In this document: one piece after another, positions 44,367 through 54,327 of the stretch | Layout: every line of letters begins with the position of its first letter | How positions within the stretch are numbered: position 1 is the stretch's first letter | Assembly: GCA_951217055.1 (NCBI GenBank) | Contig: OX578285.1 | Coordinates: 57,695,102-57,759,101, forward strand | Source of the DNA: Gerris lacustris | Lineage: Eukaryota; Arthropoda; Insecta; Hemiptera; Gerridae | DNA: 64,000 nt | Direction of reading: 5' to 3' | Position numbers and translations under genes: made by a program | The notes under the pieces: generated by a model | Databases searched by the model: none | What the model saw: the letters and a program-made list of their open reading frames with translations, nothing else | Told to the model about the DNA's origin: nothing

Positions 44367-46660
44367 GGTGTACAGCCGAAAGTACAAGTGAATGAAAAAC
44401 TTTTAAAAAGATGGCAAAGCTACAGGCTGAAAGAGATCAAGACAAAACGAAGGGAAGGATTAGTACCTGCTAAAAAGGTTACAAACACATACCCTGTGTA
44501 CTTAAGACTAAAAGAATATAATTTAAACGTGACAATTTCTGTAATAGATAGAGTATTTCTGTCATGTTTAATTTTCTTTTTTAGCCTTAATTACACAGGG
44601 TATGTGTTTGTTATTTTTTTAGAAGGTAATAATCATTCCCTCATTTTTGTCTTAATTCTTTTACAACCTTCATTTCTTAAAAAAATCTCACTTGTACTTT
44701 CGAAGTCTATCCAACAATCTCTTGGTATTTTGCATTCCATTCATTTCAGTTTTTTTTTTTTTACTTATTTTAATTTTATTTCCTTAACTTTAAGTCTGTT
44801 ACCTTGTTTGTACATTAACTGAAGAAGGCTGCTTTAGAACAGCCAAAAGTGGTCAATTGTTACAAGAAATTGTCAAGATAGTACAAGTGAGAACATTTTT
44901 TAAAATGAAGGCTGTAAAGAGATAAATCTAGCAAGCCACAAATATAACACAATATTCACGGCAATAAAACTAGTCCGAGAAATGAGTGAAGGATTATAAC
45001 CTGCTAAAAAAATATAACAAACACATACTAAATTAAGGCTAAGTACCGGTGTGGAAATCCCACACATGACTTCCATGAAATGTTGGGGTGTCAATACGTG
45101 AGCAAGAGAGAACTCAGTATAAACTACATCGTACAAACAGCTAATATCGATTATAGTTTTGCAACAAAAATCCAAAATTAAACAAAAATAATAAAGATAA
45201 TCAACACAATTAAATATATAGTTAACATAAAAATAAAATGTTACCTTAATAAATGTCGGTAGTATGTAAAAAGATTAGAGAGAGAGAGGAGGTTTGTTTA
45301 CATCTAGAGTTCAAGGTGAGTTTATGCGAAAACAAAACAAATTTATTAATCTTTATCCTTTATAACAAAAAACTTAATTATTCAATGTTTGTTTACATTT
45401 GCTTTATACTTGTTTTTAACAATACAATATAAGAATATAATAATAAAGAATTTAAAATCAGGTGATAAAAATTATTGTTTACAAAGTAAATAAGACGGTA
45501 GTTTTTTACTTTCAAATTTAGATTCTTCTTTATAAGTACTACAAATAATTAAAATAATAAATACTCGTTTTAAAGGGCATTAATGTGCGGTTTAAGCAAC
45601 CCAATCAGAAATTAAATCGGTCAATTATTGCACATGATATTAGAGCTCAAAGTCGATTTAACAAAAAATGAAAAACATGTCTCAATTTAAGGTAGAAGGG
45701 ATGGTCCTACGACAAAAAGTCAAAGGACCAAAGTTGTAGATCTTTTAAAATCAGTTACCGCTGGTGTTATCCGCTTTTCGATACGACTTACAGTTTAGCC
45801 GCAATTTGGGTCCAAAATAAATCGGTCAATTATTTCGAATAATGTAAGAGCTCATTATTCTATTTCAAAACTTTTTTTATGAAGGAATCCTCATACATAT
45901 CTATCTACCTTTCATATACATAAATATTATATTCTACTACAATATACATATTATAAAGTGATTTAGTAATTGTTTAAATCATGTTTTTCTATAATACATG
46001 ATAAATATAAAACAAAACAAAACTGTTCCAGCCCTACTTCTAAAATTTGCATGCATACTTACCTAGTCAAATTTGAACTACTGTATCTCGGCAAGTATTG
46101 GGTATACAGAGAGTAATTGGGTCTTACTTTGCTGAAAATTTTGTTTACTTTAAAAATGTATGTTGTTGTTTTTACCGAAAAATAGGTTCATCAGAGTCAA
46201 AAGCGGCGAAACCTGAAAAAATCCTGATAAATTGGCTTATTTTGGAAATTTTCCGAAATCTTGAGTATTGGATTTGTAGAAACCATTTTGGTCTCATTTT
46301 GTTATAAGGAATAAGCCGCCACTTTTCAAATAGGAATCCAACTTGTGATCTTACAGAACGTTTATCTTTAGATAAATTTTAAAATGTGCTAAACTAACAC
46401 TAATTTGTCACTTAACAGTGTCTTAGTAAATAATTATTCTTTGGTATATTTGATAAAATATACTTGATCAAATTCGTAAGCGAGGTTAAGATTATAATTT
46501 TTATATTCAATCTTATTTTCCTCAAATGTGGGGCCCCATATACATATATTAGAATAAGACAAAAACTTAAGTGATATTACTCTCATTCCCAACATGAGAC
46601 AGGGGCCTCCAATGAGTTATAGCACGAACTCATCACAACCTCATCTATAGGTTGGGGGCC
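44367..46660. other. AT-rich spacer with minor repeats
   Basis: A CTGAAGA-AGGCTG...CAGCC-AAAA motif lies at 44820-44850. A ~20 bp TAAATCGGTCAATTATT repeat occurs at 45612 and 45821. The 144-codon frame at 44388-44822 is low-complexity and hydrophobic with no family match, so I do not call it. Confidence 0.45.
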
Positions 46661-46677
46661 CATTTCGGCCCAATATT

Positions 46678-46806
46678 TTGACACCACCCCATCCTACAGC
46701 ACTAGGGTTAATTGCGTATAGTAAGGATAAGGAAAAATGCTCGTTTTGTAGAGCTCTTCATTCATCCAAAGACTGCAAAGGGTCAACAACTTACACTAGA
46801 AGAAAT
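46678..46806 (+). pseudogene. BEL/Pao gag zinc-knuckle fragment (5' piece)
   Basis: The frame reads K-C-S-F-C-R-A-L-H-S-S-K-D-C, the C-x2-C-x4-H-x4-C knuckle of the first type in BEL/Pao gag, followed by T-R-R before the AT run. Reading resumes beyond the gypsy element at 52962 with the next expected gag segment, so the two pieces were once contiguous. Confidence 0.65.
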
Positions 46807-46812
46807 ATATAT

Positions 46813-46890
<78 letters not shown>
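46805..46890. repeat. (AT)n tract upstream of the gypsy LTR
   Basis: AT run with two GTATATG-type interruptions near its start, ending exactly at TGTAGCGG of the 5' LTR. A matching tract follows the 3' LTR. Confidence 0.95.
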
Positions 46891-46893
<3 letters not shown>

Positions 46894-47251
46894 AGCGGTT
46901 TAAGTGCCTAGACAGGCACGGGAGCCTAAAACGAGCCTCGTCGGCGCATGTTCGGTCCACAGAGTGGGAAGAGGCCTCGTAGTGGGGACGGACATCGGAT
47001 GACCGAGGCAGTTGGTAACCCGGAAACCAAAGTGAACTATTAAATAATAATTCATGGATATCGGTAAACCGCTCGAAAACCAATCTATATTAAACAAACT
47101 CGCCGTAATTTGTGTTCTACTTTCGAACTGCAAGGTATCGGCAAAAGTACGGATACGCATATAAGCATTTGTGATCAGGTACCATTTACTTATATATTTA
47201 AATATTTATATTATTTCTATATTGCCCATTTGAACCTCCCTGACCGTTACA
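46891..47251 (+). repeat. 5' LTR of Ty3/gypsy element
   Basis: 361 bp from TGTAGCGG to CCGTTACA (ends nearly inverse to each other). From position 9 on it matches the 3' LTR with one substitution (CATGGATATC against CACGGATATC). Near the start GTGCCT-AGAC-AGGCAC forms a perfect hairpin. GCATATAAGC near 47158 may be the TATA element. High LTR identity indicates a recent insertion. Confidence 0.85.
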
Positions 47252-47253
47252 TT

Positions 47254-47267
47254 TGGCGCCCAACGGG
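47254..47267 (+). promoter_or_regulatory. Primer binding site (tRNA-Lys-like)
   Basis: TGGCGCCCAACGGG begins two bases after the LTR. The first twelve bases complement the 3' end of a tRNA ending CGUUGGGCGCCA, as known for tRNA-Lys(CUU). It would prime minus-strand DNA synthesis. Confidence 0.75.
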
Positions 47268-47317
47268 CAGGGCAAGTAAATTAGTAAATTTAATTTTGTC
47301 ATTGACAGAAAACTTTG

Positions 47318-47324
<7 letters not shown>

Positions 47325-47372
<48 letters not shown>
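47325..47372. repeat. 48-base poly(A) run in the gypsy leader
   Basis: An uninterrupted A homopolymer between the primer site and the gag ATG. It is the reason the open frame appears to extend upstream to 47110. Confidence 0.9.
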
Positions 47373-47375
<3 letters not shown>

Positions 47376-47430
47376 TTTTATTTTAAATATTTTATTATTT
47401 TTTTTTTCTTTCTTCATATTATTTACAAAT

Positions 47431-48843
47431 ATGAGCAATAACGACGAAAAGAAAGTGGCACATAATGTCACTGATAGACAGGGAAAAACGGTAAAAGCTC
47501 CCCCACCGGGAATTGGGGATGGGTCGAAAGATTCCGAAAAAATAGTAGCTCAAGAAAGTAAAAGTACGATTGAATCGATTTTGGATCATAAACTAGAAGG
47601 ATTCCTTAAAAAATACGATACCACTGCTAAGGAATTTCAGAAGGAAACAATTTCTACTATAAAAAAAATTGGTGATATGGTGACGGCCCAGACGGAAAAA
47701 ATTAATGAGAGTGTTAGTAGGTTAGATATTTTAGAGGATAAAAATAAAAATATCGATAATTTGACCGAAAAAATGTTAGAAATGCAACGAAAAATTGAGT
47801 CGTTGGAAACCTATATACAAGAAAAATTTGGTGAATTGATTCAAGATACCGATAAAAATGAAAGAGAATTAAATTGTTCAATTAATGAGATAGGAACAGT
47901 TAAAGAAAGTGTGGTTAAATTATCTCAGTGGCAGAATGAAGTTTCAGGAAATTTAACACAAATTAATGATAATGTTGATAAAATGATAACAAGAGTTAAT
48001 AATATCGGTATAGGGCCTTCAGTAAGACCAACGTTAGGAGGCGGCTTATTAATTCCTGAAAATTTAGTACCTAAATTTAACGGTAATAAGGAAAAACAAA
48101 ATTATATTACGCCACCAACTTATCTTAAACATCTCGATGATTTTTTTGGACTGTACCGCATACTAGAAATAGAAAAAATTAGATTTATTAACACCGCCAT
48201 GACTGGTTCTGCAGCTCATTGGTGGAGTATCACAGCGCCGACTATTGATACATACCAAATGTTCAAAGATGAATTTCTTCGTAGATTTTGGGATAGATCT
48301 GTCCAGAGAAAGGTTTATCAAAACTTAGTCAGTGGCCGTTATGATGAAAAAGGTACGTCACGGGAAGATTACGCGTGCAAGATAATAGCTAGCGCAAGGG
48401 ATTTGACACCTCCTATTAATGACGAAGAAATAATTGAAAATTTGGTAAACCATTTCGATCAGGAAATAATAAGTATTTACTTTGCGAGAAATGCTAGAAA
48501 TGTAAGGTCGTTTACCTCTATATTAAGACTTTTTGACGAACGCCAACCGCGGAAACGAGAAGAAGACAAAAATATAAATAAAGATAATGCTCAACGGGAA
48601 GGAACATCTCGATGGGGCGGTAGTTTCGACGGTAAAGATAAAGAAAAAGGGTATCGAAGAAATTATAATGAAAGTAAATTTAGAAATAGTTCAGAAAATT
48701 TTAAGAACTTAGATCAGAAATTTCGAAAAAATGCGAAAGTTAATACGATGCAGAAAAGTGAAGATCTAGAAGAAGATTTTACTGTTGAGAATAAAGAAGA
48801 GGTGGAGGAAGAAAACGAAATGCAGCAAACGTCGGAAAACTAG
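47431..48843 (+). CDS. gag: Gypsy gag polyprotein
   Basis: I place the start at the ATG of AATATGAGCAAT (470 aa); the longer open frame upstream runs through the LTR, primer site and poly(A) run. Residues ~45-190 are rich in charged heptad-like segments, a probable coiled coil. Residues ~205-375 look like the retrotransposon capsid domain: P-K-F-N-G near 214-218, T-G-S-A-A-H-W-W near 258-265 and F-L-R-R-F near 282-286. The tail is basic then acidic. There is no CCHC zinc knuckle. It would form the virus-like particle. It overlaps pol at its 3' end; no stop or frameshift interrupts it. Confidence 0.85.
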   Translation: MSNNDEKKVAHNVTDRQGKTVKAPPPGIGDGSKDSEKIVAQESKSTIESILDHKLEGFLKKYDTTAKEFQKETISTIKKIGDMVTAQTEKINESVSRLDILEDKNKNIDNLTEKMLEMQRKIESLETYIQEKFGELIQDTDKNERELNCSINEIGTVKESVVKLSQWQNEVSGNLTQINDNVDKMITRVNNIGIGPSVRPTLGGGLLIPENLVPKFNGNKEKQNYITPPTYLKHLDDFFGLYRILEIEKIRFINTAMTGSAAHWWSITAPTIDTYQMFKDEFLRRFWDRSVQRKVYQNLVSGRYDEKGTSREDYACKIIASARDLTPPINDEEIIENLVNHFDQEIISIYFARNARNVRSFTSILRLFDERQPRKREEDKNINKDNAQREGTSRWGGSFDGKDKEKGYRRNYNESKFRNSSENFKNLDQKFRKNAKVNTMQKSEDLEEDFTVENKEEVEEENEMQQTSEN

Positions 48844-51800
48844 ATAATGTTGTACCCAACACACATGGCAGGGCCTGGAGGGGCGAGGGTGCAACATTGA
48901 TCTGTCATGTAGGAGATGATAACAGGATAATTAGAATTTGTCATGTAGAAGAACAATCAAAACAAGATAACCCGTTTCATTCTATTTGGGAGGACCCCAA
49001 ACAATATTTAATGGATGAAAATCATACAATAGAAGAAAGAAAAAGAATATGTTGCCCTACAGTTATGTTAAATATTCAGGGAAAAATTGTCAAAGCTCTG
49101 GTAGATACAGGCAGTGAAGTAACGTGTATATCTCTTGAACTTAGTAATTTAATTATTAAAGAATATCCTCAAGTGCCGAAACTTCCACTCGCTAATACTC
49201 GTATTCTTGGAGTTACGGGAACTAAATCTCGCATTATAAAAGAACAATTATTGTTAAACATTCAAATAGGAAACACTAAGTTTGAATTACCTTTTCTACC
49301 GATACCTAAACTAATCCGTGAAGCTATTTTAGGTATGGATTTTCTTGAAAAAATTAACGCAAGACTTGATTTAGCAGGAAAAACAATACATTTTACAGGG
49401 AGCAACGGAGAAGAAAAAGTTTGCTTTTCAGATGAAATTTTGAATTTAGGGGTTAACTGTGCACATAAAAAGGATAAGGGGTCTCATATTGAAAATGGTG
49501 AAAATGAAATTGAAGAAGAAATTAAAGCGGAATTAACTACGGAAGAAAGAACAGTTCTTAAAAATTTATTATTTGAATTTTCAGATGTTTTCAGTAATAA
49601 ACCCGGACGTATTGACGCTTACCAGCATGACATTAAACTACAAGATCCTGCACCATTCTTTCAAAAGGGATTTCCAATTCCGCTTTCTCAGAGAGAAAAA
49701 ATTAGAACAGAAATTAAGAAGATGGTTGAGTGTAAAGTAATTAAGGAAAGTTATAGTGAATATATAAGTCCATTAAGACCTGTTCAAAAGAAAAATAAGG
49801 AAATCAGATTATGTCTTGATTTGAGGAAATTGAATCGTAATATTGCCTTAGAACATGAATGCCCTCCTTCTATCGAATCTTTACTTGCTCGATGTGGACA
49901 AGCCACTTATATGTCAACTATTGACATTACTAGTAGTTTTTGGCATATACCTCTTCATCCTCGATGTCAGCAATATATCGCTTTTTCATTTGAAAATAGA
50001 ACATACGTTTTCTTAGTAACTCCGTTCGGATTAAAAACGGCTCAGTCAGCGCTGATCAAGGGCTTAAATATAGTACTAGCCGGTCTTGACGACGTTGTTA
50101 TAGTCTTTGTCGACGATATATTGATTATCACGAAAGGAAACTATGATGACCACATTCGGTTATTAAGAGTAGTGTTGACACGCTTTCTAGAACATAATGT
50201 AAGAATAAATAAAGACAAATGTAAGTTTTTTATGAAAAGCATTAACTTTTTAGGTTTTCACATATCTCGAGATGGAATTAGTCCTCAAAAGGAAAAACTT
50301 AGGGCCATTCGAGAGTTTCCTGTTCCAAAGAATAAAAAGGACCTTCAATCTTTTTTCGGGGTTATAAATTTTAATTCCAAATTTGTATTTAAATTCAGTG
50401 AAACTGTTCAACCACTATTAAAACTTTTGAGAAAAGATGTTCTCTGGGAGTGGGCCGAGAGCCAACAAGAACAGTTCGATAAAATCAAACGGTTGTTTAT
50501 TACGGCGACCGTATTAAAATTTCCCGAATTAGACTCACCGTTCTATATGAGTACCGATAGTTCGGACTATGCTATAGGAGGAGCACTTTGCCAACGTGAT
50601 GATAAGGGAAATTTTCGTATTATTGCGTTAGCAAGTCGGACGTTAAAAAATCATGAATGTAACTATAGCACTACTGAAAAGGAATTGTTGAGCATAATAT
50701 ATTCAGTAAAAAAATTTAGAATCTATATTTTAAATTGTAAAACTATATTGTTGACGGATCATAAAGCACTGACATTTCTACATACGTGTAAGTTAACGAA
50801 TTCACGTTTATCAAGATGGATTCTAGCGTTACAGGAATATGATTTAGAGGCACAGCATATAGCAGGTAAAGAAAATATTCTTGCAGATACATTATCGAGG
50901 TATCCACCGGGTAAGGATATAGATCCTCGGGCATACGCTAAAGGGACAGAATTTACTATCTTAACTCACCCTTTAATGATTACTCCTGACTTATCAATCC
51001 GACAGGATTTGGCCAATATTAAACAACTTCAATCAGAGGACAATCAAATACAAAGTATTATAGATTCTTTAGGTGATAACCAAAATAACAAATTTAAGAA
51101 TATAAATGGTATTTTACACTGTTATCATAATGCTCAGTGGAAAGTTTATTTACCGGAGATATTAGTTGAAAAATTAATAATATCTTGTCATAATATTTAT
51201 TCACATATTGGAGCCCGAAAATGTTTTAAGATGCTTAGTGAGACATTTTATTGTAAACGTTTACTTCAGCGGATTAAAGATTATACTAAAGTATGTGATA
51301 CCTGTCAACGATGTAAATTCCCGATTGCTTACAATACTGCCCCGATGCAAAATATTATACCGAAGAGAAAGGGAGAATTACTCAGTATTGATTTCTACGG
51401 ACCGTTGGTTTCATCTAATTACGGAATTAAATATATCATAGTCATGTTAGACGTTTTTAGTAAGTTTATTAAAATGTATGGATTGCGGAAGGCAACATCT
51501 AATTCGGTAATAAAGAAATTATTTTTTGATTACGTGCCCAATTACGGTAAAATAGAGACTATTTTATGCGACCGAGGTACACAATTTACATCCAGACTTT
51601 GGAGAGAAAAATTAAATAGCGAAGGTATCAAATTGGTGTTCACAAGTATTCGACACCCCGAGGCTAATCCGGTAGAACGCTATAATAGAGAAATCGGAAG
51701 GTTACTCCGTACCCTGACGAGACATAAACATAATGCCTGGTATAAGTGGTTACCTCAAATTGAGGCATGTTTGAACGAAGTAACTAACGAAGCCACTGGG

Positions 51801-52223
51801 TTTACTCCGATAGAATTACATCTTCAACAAAAACCTAAGCGTTTTTGGTACAATTGGGTACCTGATTTACGGCAAAATCAGGAATATCACTTAATGTTAG
51901 AAATAGCGCGTCAAAGAATGAAGAAACGGGGTGAACGAAATCGTCGAAAGGACGCCGGAAAAAGTAAATATTTCGTTCAATTCGAAATAGGCGACCAAGT
52001 GTTGGTAAAAGCAGCAAATATGTCTTGTGCTGAAAATAAAGAGACGGCGAAATTATTCGCATTATACCATGGACCCTATAATATTAAATGTAGAGTGAGC
52101 TCAGATACTTATGAATTGGCGGATATAAACAATAATACCTATAAAGGAACATATCATGTATCTAAGATTAAAAGGTATTATCGGGCGGTCAAGGCGAACG
52201 ACCCTTTGACCGTAAACGACTAA
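48795..52223 (+). CDS. pol: Gypsy pol polyprotein (PR-RT-RH-IN)
   Basis: The frame is open from 48795, overlapping gag by 49 bp in the -1 frame, so it is probably made by -1 frameshifting; the first ATG lies well inside. Counting from codon 48897: protease D-T-G-S at 70-73 and I-L-G-M-D-F at 144-149; RT with T-I-D at 341-343 and F-V-D-D at 404-407; RNase H with D554, E594, D621 and D664; integrase zinc ligands H765, H770, C800, C803 and catalytic D832, D892 and E927 (H-P-E-A-N-P-V-E-R form). A basic C-terminal domain follows with no chromodomain. All catalytic residues are present and no stop interrupts; no env ORF follows. Confidence 0.9.
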   Translation, partial: RRGGGRKRNAANVGKLDNVVPNTHGRAWRGEGATLICHVGDDNRIIRICHVEEQSKQDNPFHSIWEDPKQYLMDENHTIEERKRICCPTVMLNIQGKIVKALVDTGSEVTCISLELSNLIIKEYPQVPKLPLANTRILGVTGTKSRIIKEQLLLNIQIGNTKFELPFLPIPKLIREAILGMDFLEKINARLDLAGKTIHFTGSNGEEKVCFSDEILNLGVNCAHKKDKGSHIENGENEIEEEIKAELTTEERTVLKNLLFEFSDVFSNKPGRIDAYQHDIKLQDPAPFFQKGFPIPLSQREKIRTEIKKMVECKVIKESYSEYISPLRPVQKKNKEIRLCLDLRKLNRNIALEHECPPSIESLLARCGQATYMSTIDITSSFWHIPLHPRCQQYIAFSFENRTYVFLVTPFGLKTAQSALIKGLNIVLAGLDDVVIVFVDDILIITKGNYDDHIRLLRVVLTRFLEHNVRINKDKCKFFMKSINFLGFHISRDGISPQKEKLRAIREFPVPKNKKDLQSFFGVINFNSKFVFKFSETVQPLLKLLRKDVLWEWAESQQEQFDKIKRLFITATVLKFPELDSPFYMSTDSSDYAIGGALCQRDDKGNFRIIALASRTLKNHECNYSTTEKELLSIIYSVKKFRIYILNCKTILLTDHKALTFLHTCKLTNSRLSRWILALQEYDLEAQHIAGKENILADTLSRYPPGKDIDPRAYAKGTEFTILTHPLMITPDLSIRQDLANIKQLQSEDNQIQSIIDSLGDNQNNKFKNINGILHCYHNAQWKVYLPEILVEKLIISCHNIYSHIGARKCFKMLSETFYCKRLLQRIKDYTKVCDTCQRCKFPIAYNTAPMQNIIPKRKGELLSIDFYGPLVSSNYGIKYIIVMLDVFSKFIKMYGLRKATSNSVIKKLFFDYVPNYGKIETILCDRGTQFTSRLWREKLNSEGIKLVFTSIRHPEANPVERYNREIGRLLRTLTRHKHNAWYKWLPQIEACLNEVTNEATGFTPIELHLQQKPKRFWYNWVPDLRQNQEYHLMLEIARQRMKKRGERNRRKDAGKSKYFVQFEIGDQVLVKAANMSCAENKETAKLFALYHGPYNIKCRVSSDTYELADINNNTYKGTYHVSKIKRYYRAVKANDPLTVND

Positions 52224-52467
52224 TAATGTTTTTCTCAAATAGAATAATAATTATCTCAATTCTACGGCCTTTGATAATTAATAATTATACATATGGAAGA
52301 ATTATTTTCTTTAATTTTGTATTAGAAGTTAGAAAAGTTTATGTTTATTTAGATTAGAGTTTTATTATGATTTTATCTTAAAAGAGGTCATATAAAGTGA
52401 TTTGTCAATGAGTCATTTGTTTAATTTGTTAGTTACATATAATATAGTAAGCTAGTTTGTTTATTTT
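52224..52467 (+). other. Gypsy 3' untranslated part
   Basis: Between the pol stop and the recognisable 3' LTR. No env frame and no clear polypurine tract immediately before the LTR; AAAAGAGG at about 52380 is the best purine run, about 80 bp too far upstream of the LTR start implied by the 5' copy. Confidence 0.6.
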
Positions 52468-52961
<494 letters not shown>

Positions 52962-53080
52962 TGAAAAGGGGTAGGCATATTTTCTGCTTAAAGAAAAATA
53001 ATGTAAGTTGGAATTGCCATGTGTCTCTAACCATTTGTGGAATGAGTCATCTGAGTAAATGCCAAAAGCTCACTAAATGA
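52962..53080 (+). pseudogene. BEL/Pao gag zinc-knuckle fragment (3' piece)
   Basis: Reading continues [15 protein letters not shown], then N-C and further, matching the second gag knuckle region of BEL/Pao elements (C-F-x-C-L-K-x-x-H pattern, with H replaced here). It is the continuation of 46678-46806 across the (AT)n-gypsy-(AT)n insertion and ends in a stop near 53078. Confidence 0.6.
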
Positions 53081-53917
53081 AAATTCTTTGGCAGTTCTTT
53101 AAAACAGGAATTTCTATAAACTATAGTTGTGATCCTTACGAGAGATACGGGGGGGGGGGGGCATAAATGTAGAATTGTATTAGATAGTGCGTCACTTATA
53201 ATATAACCAAGAAGATTGAGACCACACCAAATCCATTTCCCTGCAGCATTTGAAATCACAGGAGATGATTTCGCAGGCTCTATTCACTTAAAACAGGAGT
53301 TAAAGTCTGAGTATATTTGTATACTTTTGCAGTATATAGAGCAGTCCATCTTGAAATTTTATCCGCAATCTCAAGTGATTTTTTTTTACCAGGATTCCGA
53401 AGGATTTTAGCAAGATAGGTCGTGATGTAACTGCTTGGAATGATTGTGGAATAACATTTGTTAGTGCTAGAAGAGAAACTAGAGTGAAATAACATGAACA
53501 TAAACTGAACATAGTTCAGTGCAAAAGATACAAAGATATCCATTGGGAAGGTTGGTACGAGCGTCAAATTGGAATTCTGCAAAAATTTCTTCGTATAATC
53601 CTACGGAGGTCTTTTCTAAACTGAGGAAATGTCATCGGTGTTATATGTCCATTGACTTATTTGGAACTTATTACTTGAAGGATTCTTCAGAATAGCTTTC
53701 TCTCAAGTGGGGGGAGTGCCTGAATTAGATTTAATAGATTTATTATGATTATAAAAGTATTCAGATTGTTAAATTATTGAAAATTAATTCAATCATTGAG
53801 AGAATGCTTAATATTTCGTTCCAAGTACCTTGGACATTAAGCACTGTCAAAAATTAAAGGAGAAATTGTGCTTGTTGATCATGACAACTTAATAAGAATG
53901 GACTGGCCATTGGGTAT
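53081..53917 (+). pseudogene. BEL/Pao integrase and DUF5641 relic
   Basis: 53216-53410 reads P-A-A-F-E-I-T-G-D-D-F-A-G, the start of the BEL/Pao integrase core with the first catalytic D. N-D-x-G-I-T-F-V-S-A-R-R-E at about 53440-53475 holds the second. G-E-I-V-L-V-D-H-D-N-L-I-R-M-D-W-P-L-G at about 53850-53910 is the front of DUF5641. Frameshifts and stops separate these. Protease, RT and RNase H are missing, so a large internal deletion separates this from the gag piece. A G13 run lies at 53149-53161. Homology ends abruptly at TTAGGGTGGGCC. Confidence 0.7.
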
Positions 53918-54327
53918 TAGGGTGGGCCGAAAAACTCATTATTTTATTTTAAAGTTGCGATATCGAGGAAAAGTTGCGAATTATATAGACTAAAAGAATG
54001 AAAAAAATGTATCAAAATCGGTTGACATCTTCCGGTCGCGCATAGGCCCTAAAATTTGACAAACTTTGAAAAAACTTAATTTCTGAGATGATTTTTTTAA
54101 TTTTGGAATTAGATGTTTTCGTGTTGTAATAGTTTGTACCGTCTTCCAATAGAGCCTAAACATATTGTGTTTTAATTTGGTTTAGATAAGTTGATATCTT
54201 CCGGTCGAGCATAAGCCCCAAAATTTTCTAAAATATTGAAAATTTAACATTTTTACGAGTTTTTTTATTTTTATTTTTAATAAACTTTTTTCAAACGTAA
54301 TAGTTGCAGTAATTTTAATTTTTGAAC
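53918..54327. mobile_element. AGGGTGGGCCGAAAAA-type repeat
   Basis: Begins TTAGGGTGGGCCGAAAAAC, close to the terminus of the 2.7 kb element at 41573 (GGGTGGGTCGAAAAA). Contains two GTTGA(C/T)ATCTTCCGGTCG(C/A)GCATA units (54020 and 54190). It interrupts the BEL/Pao relic. Its right end may be the GACCCCACCCCAATG near 55910 beyond the nested TIR element. Confidence 0.5.

Noticed and set aside
44388..44822. 144-codon ORF
   Set aside because: It is hydrophobic, T-rich in the DNA and lacks any family motif; it is likely chance in AT-rich sequence.
46678..46911. ORFs through (AT)n tracts here and at 7212-7430 and 52687-53080
   Set aside because: Y-I-Y-I runs are the translation of (AT)n microsatellites, not proteins. 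Only the first ~43 codons of 46678-46911 (BEL/Pao knuckle) carry signal.
47110..47430. Upstream extension of the gag frame
   Set aside because: It translates the LTR, primer binding site and poly(A) run; the ATG at 47431 is the plausible start.
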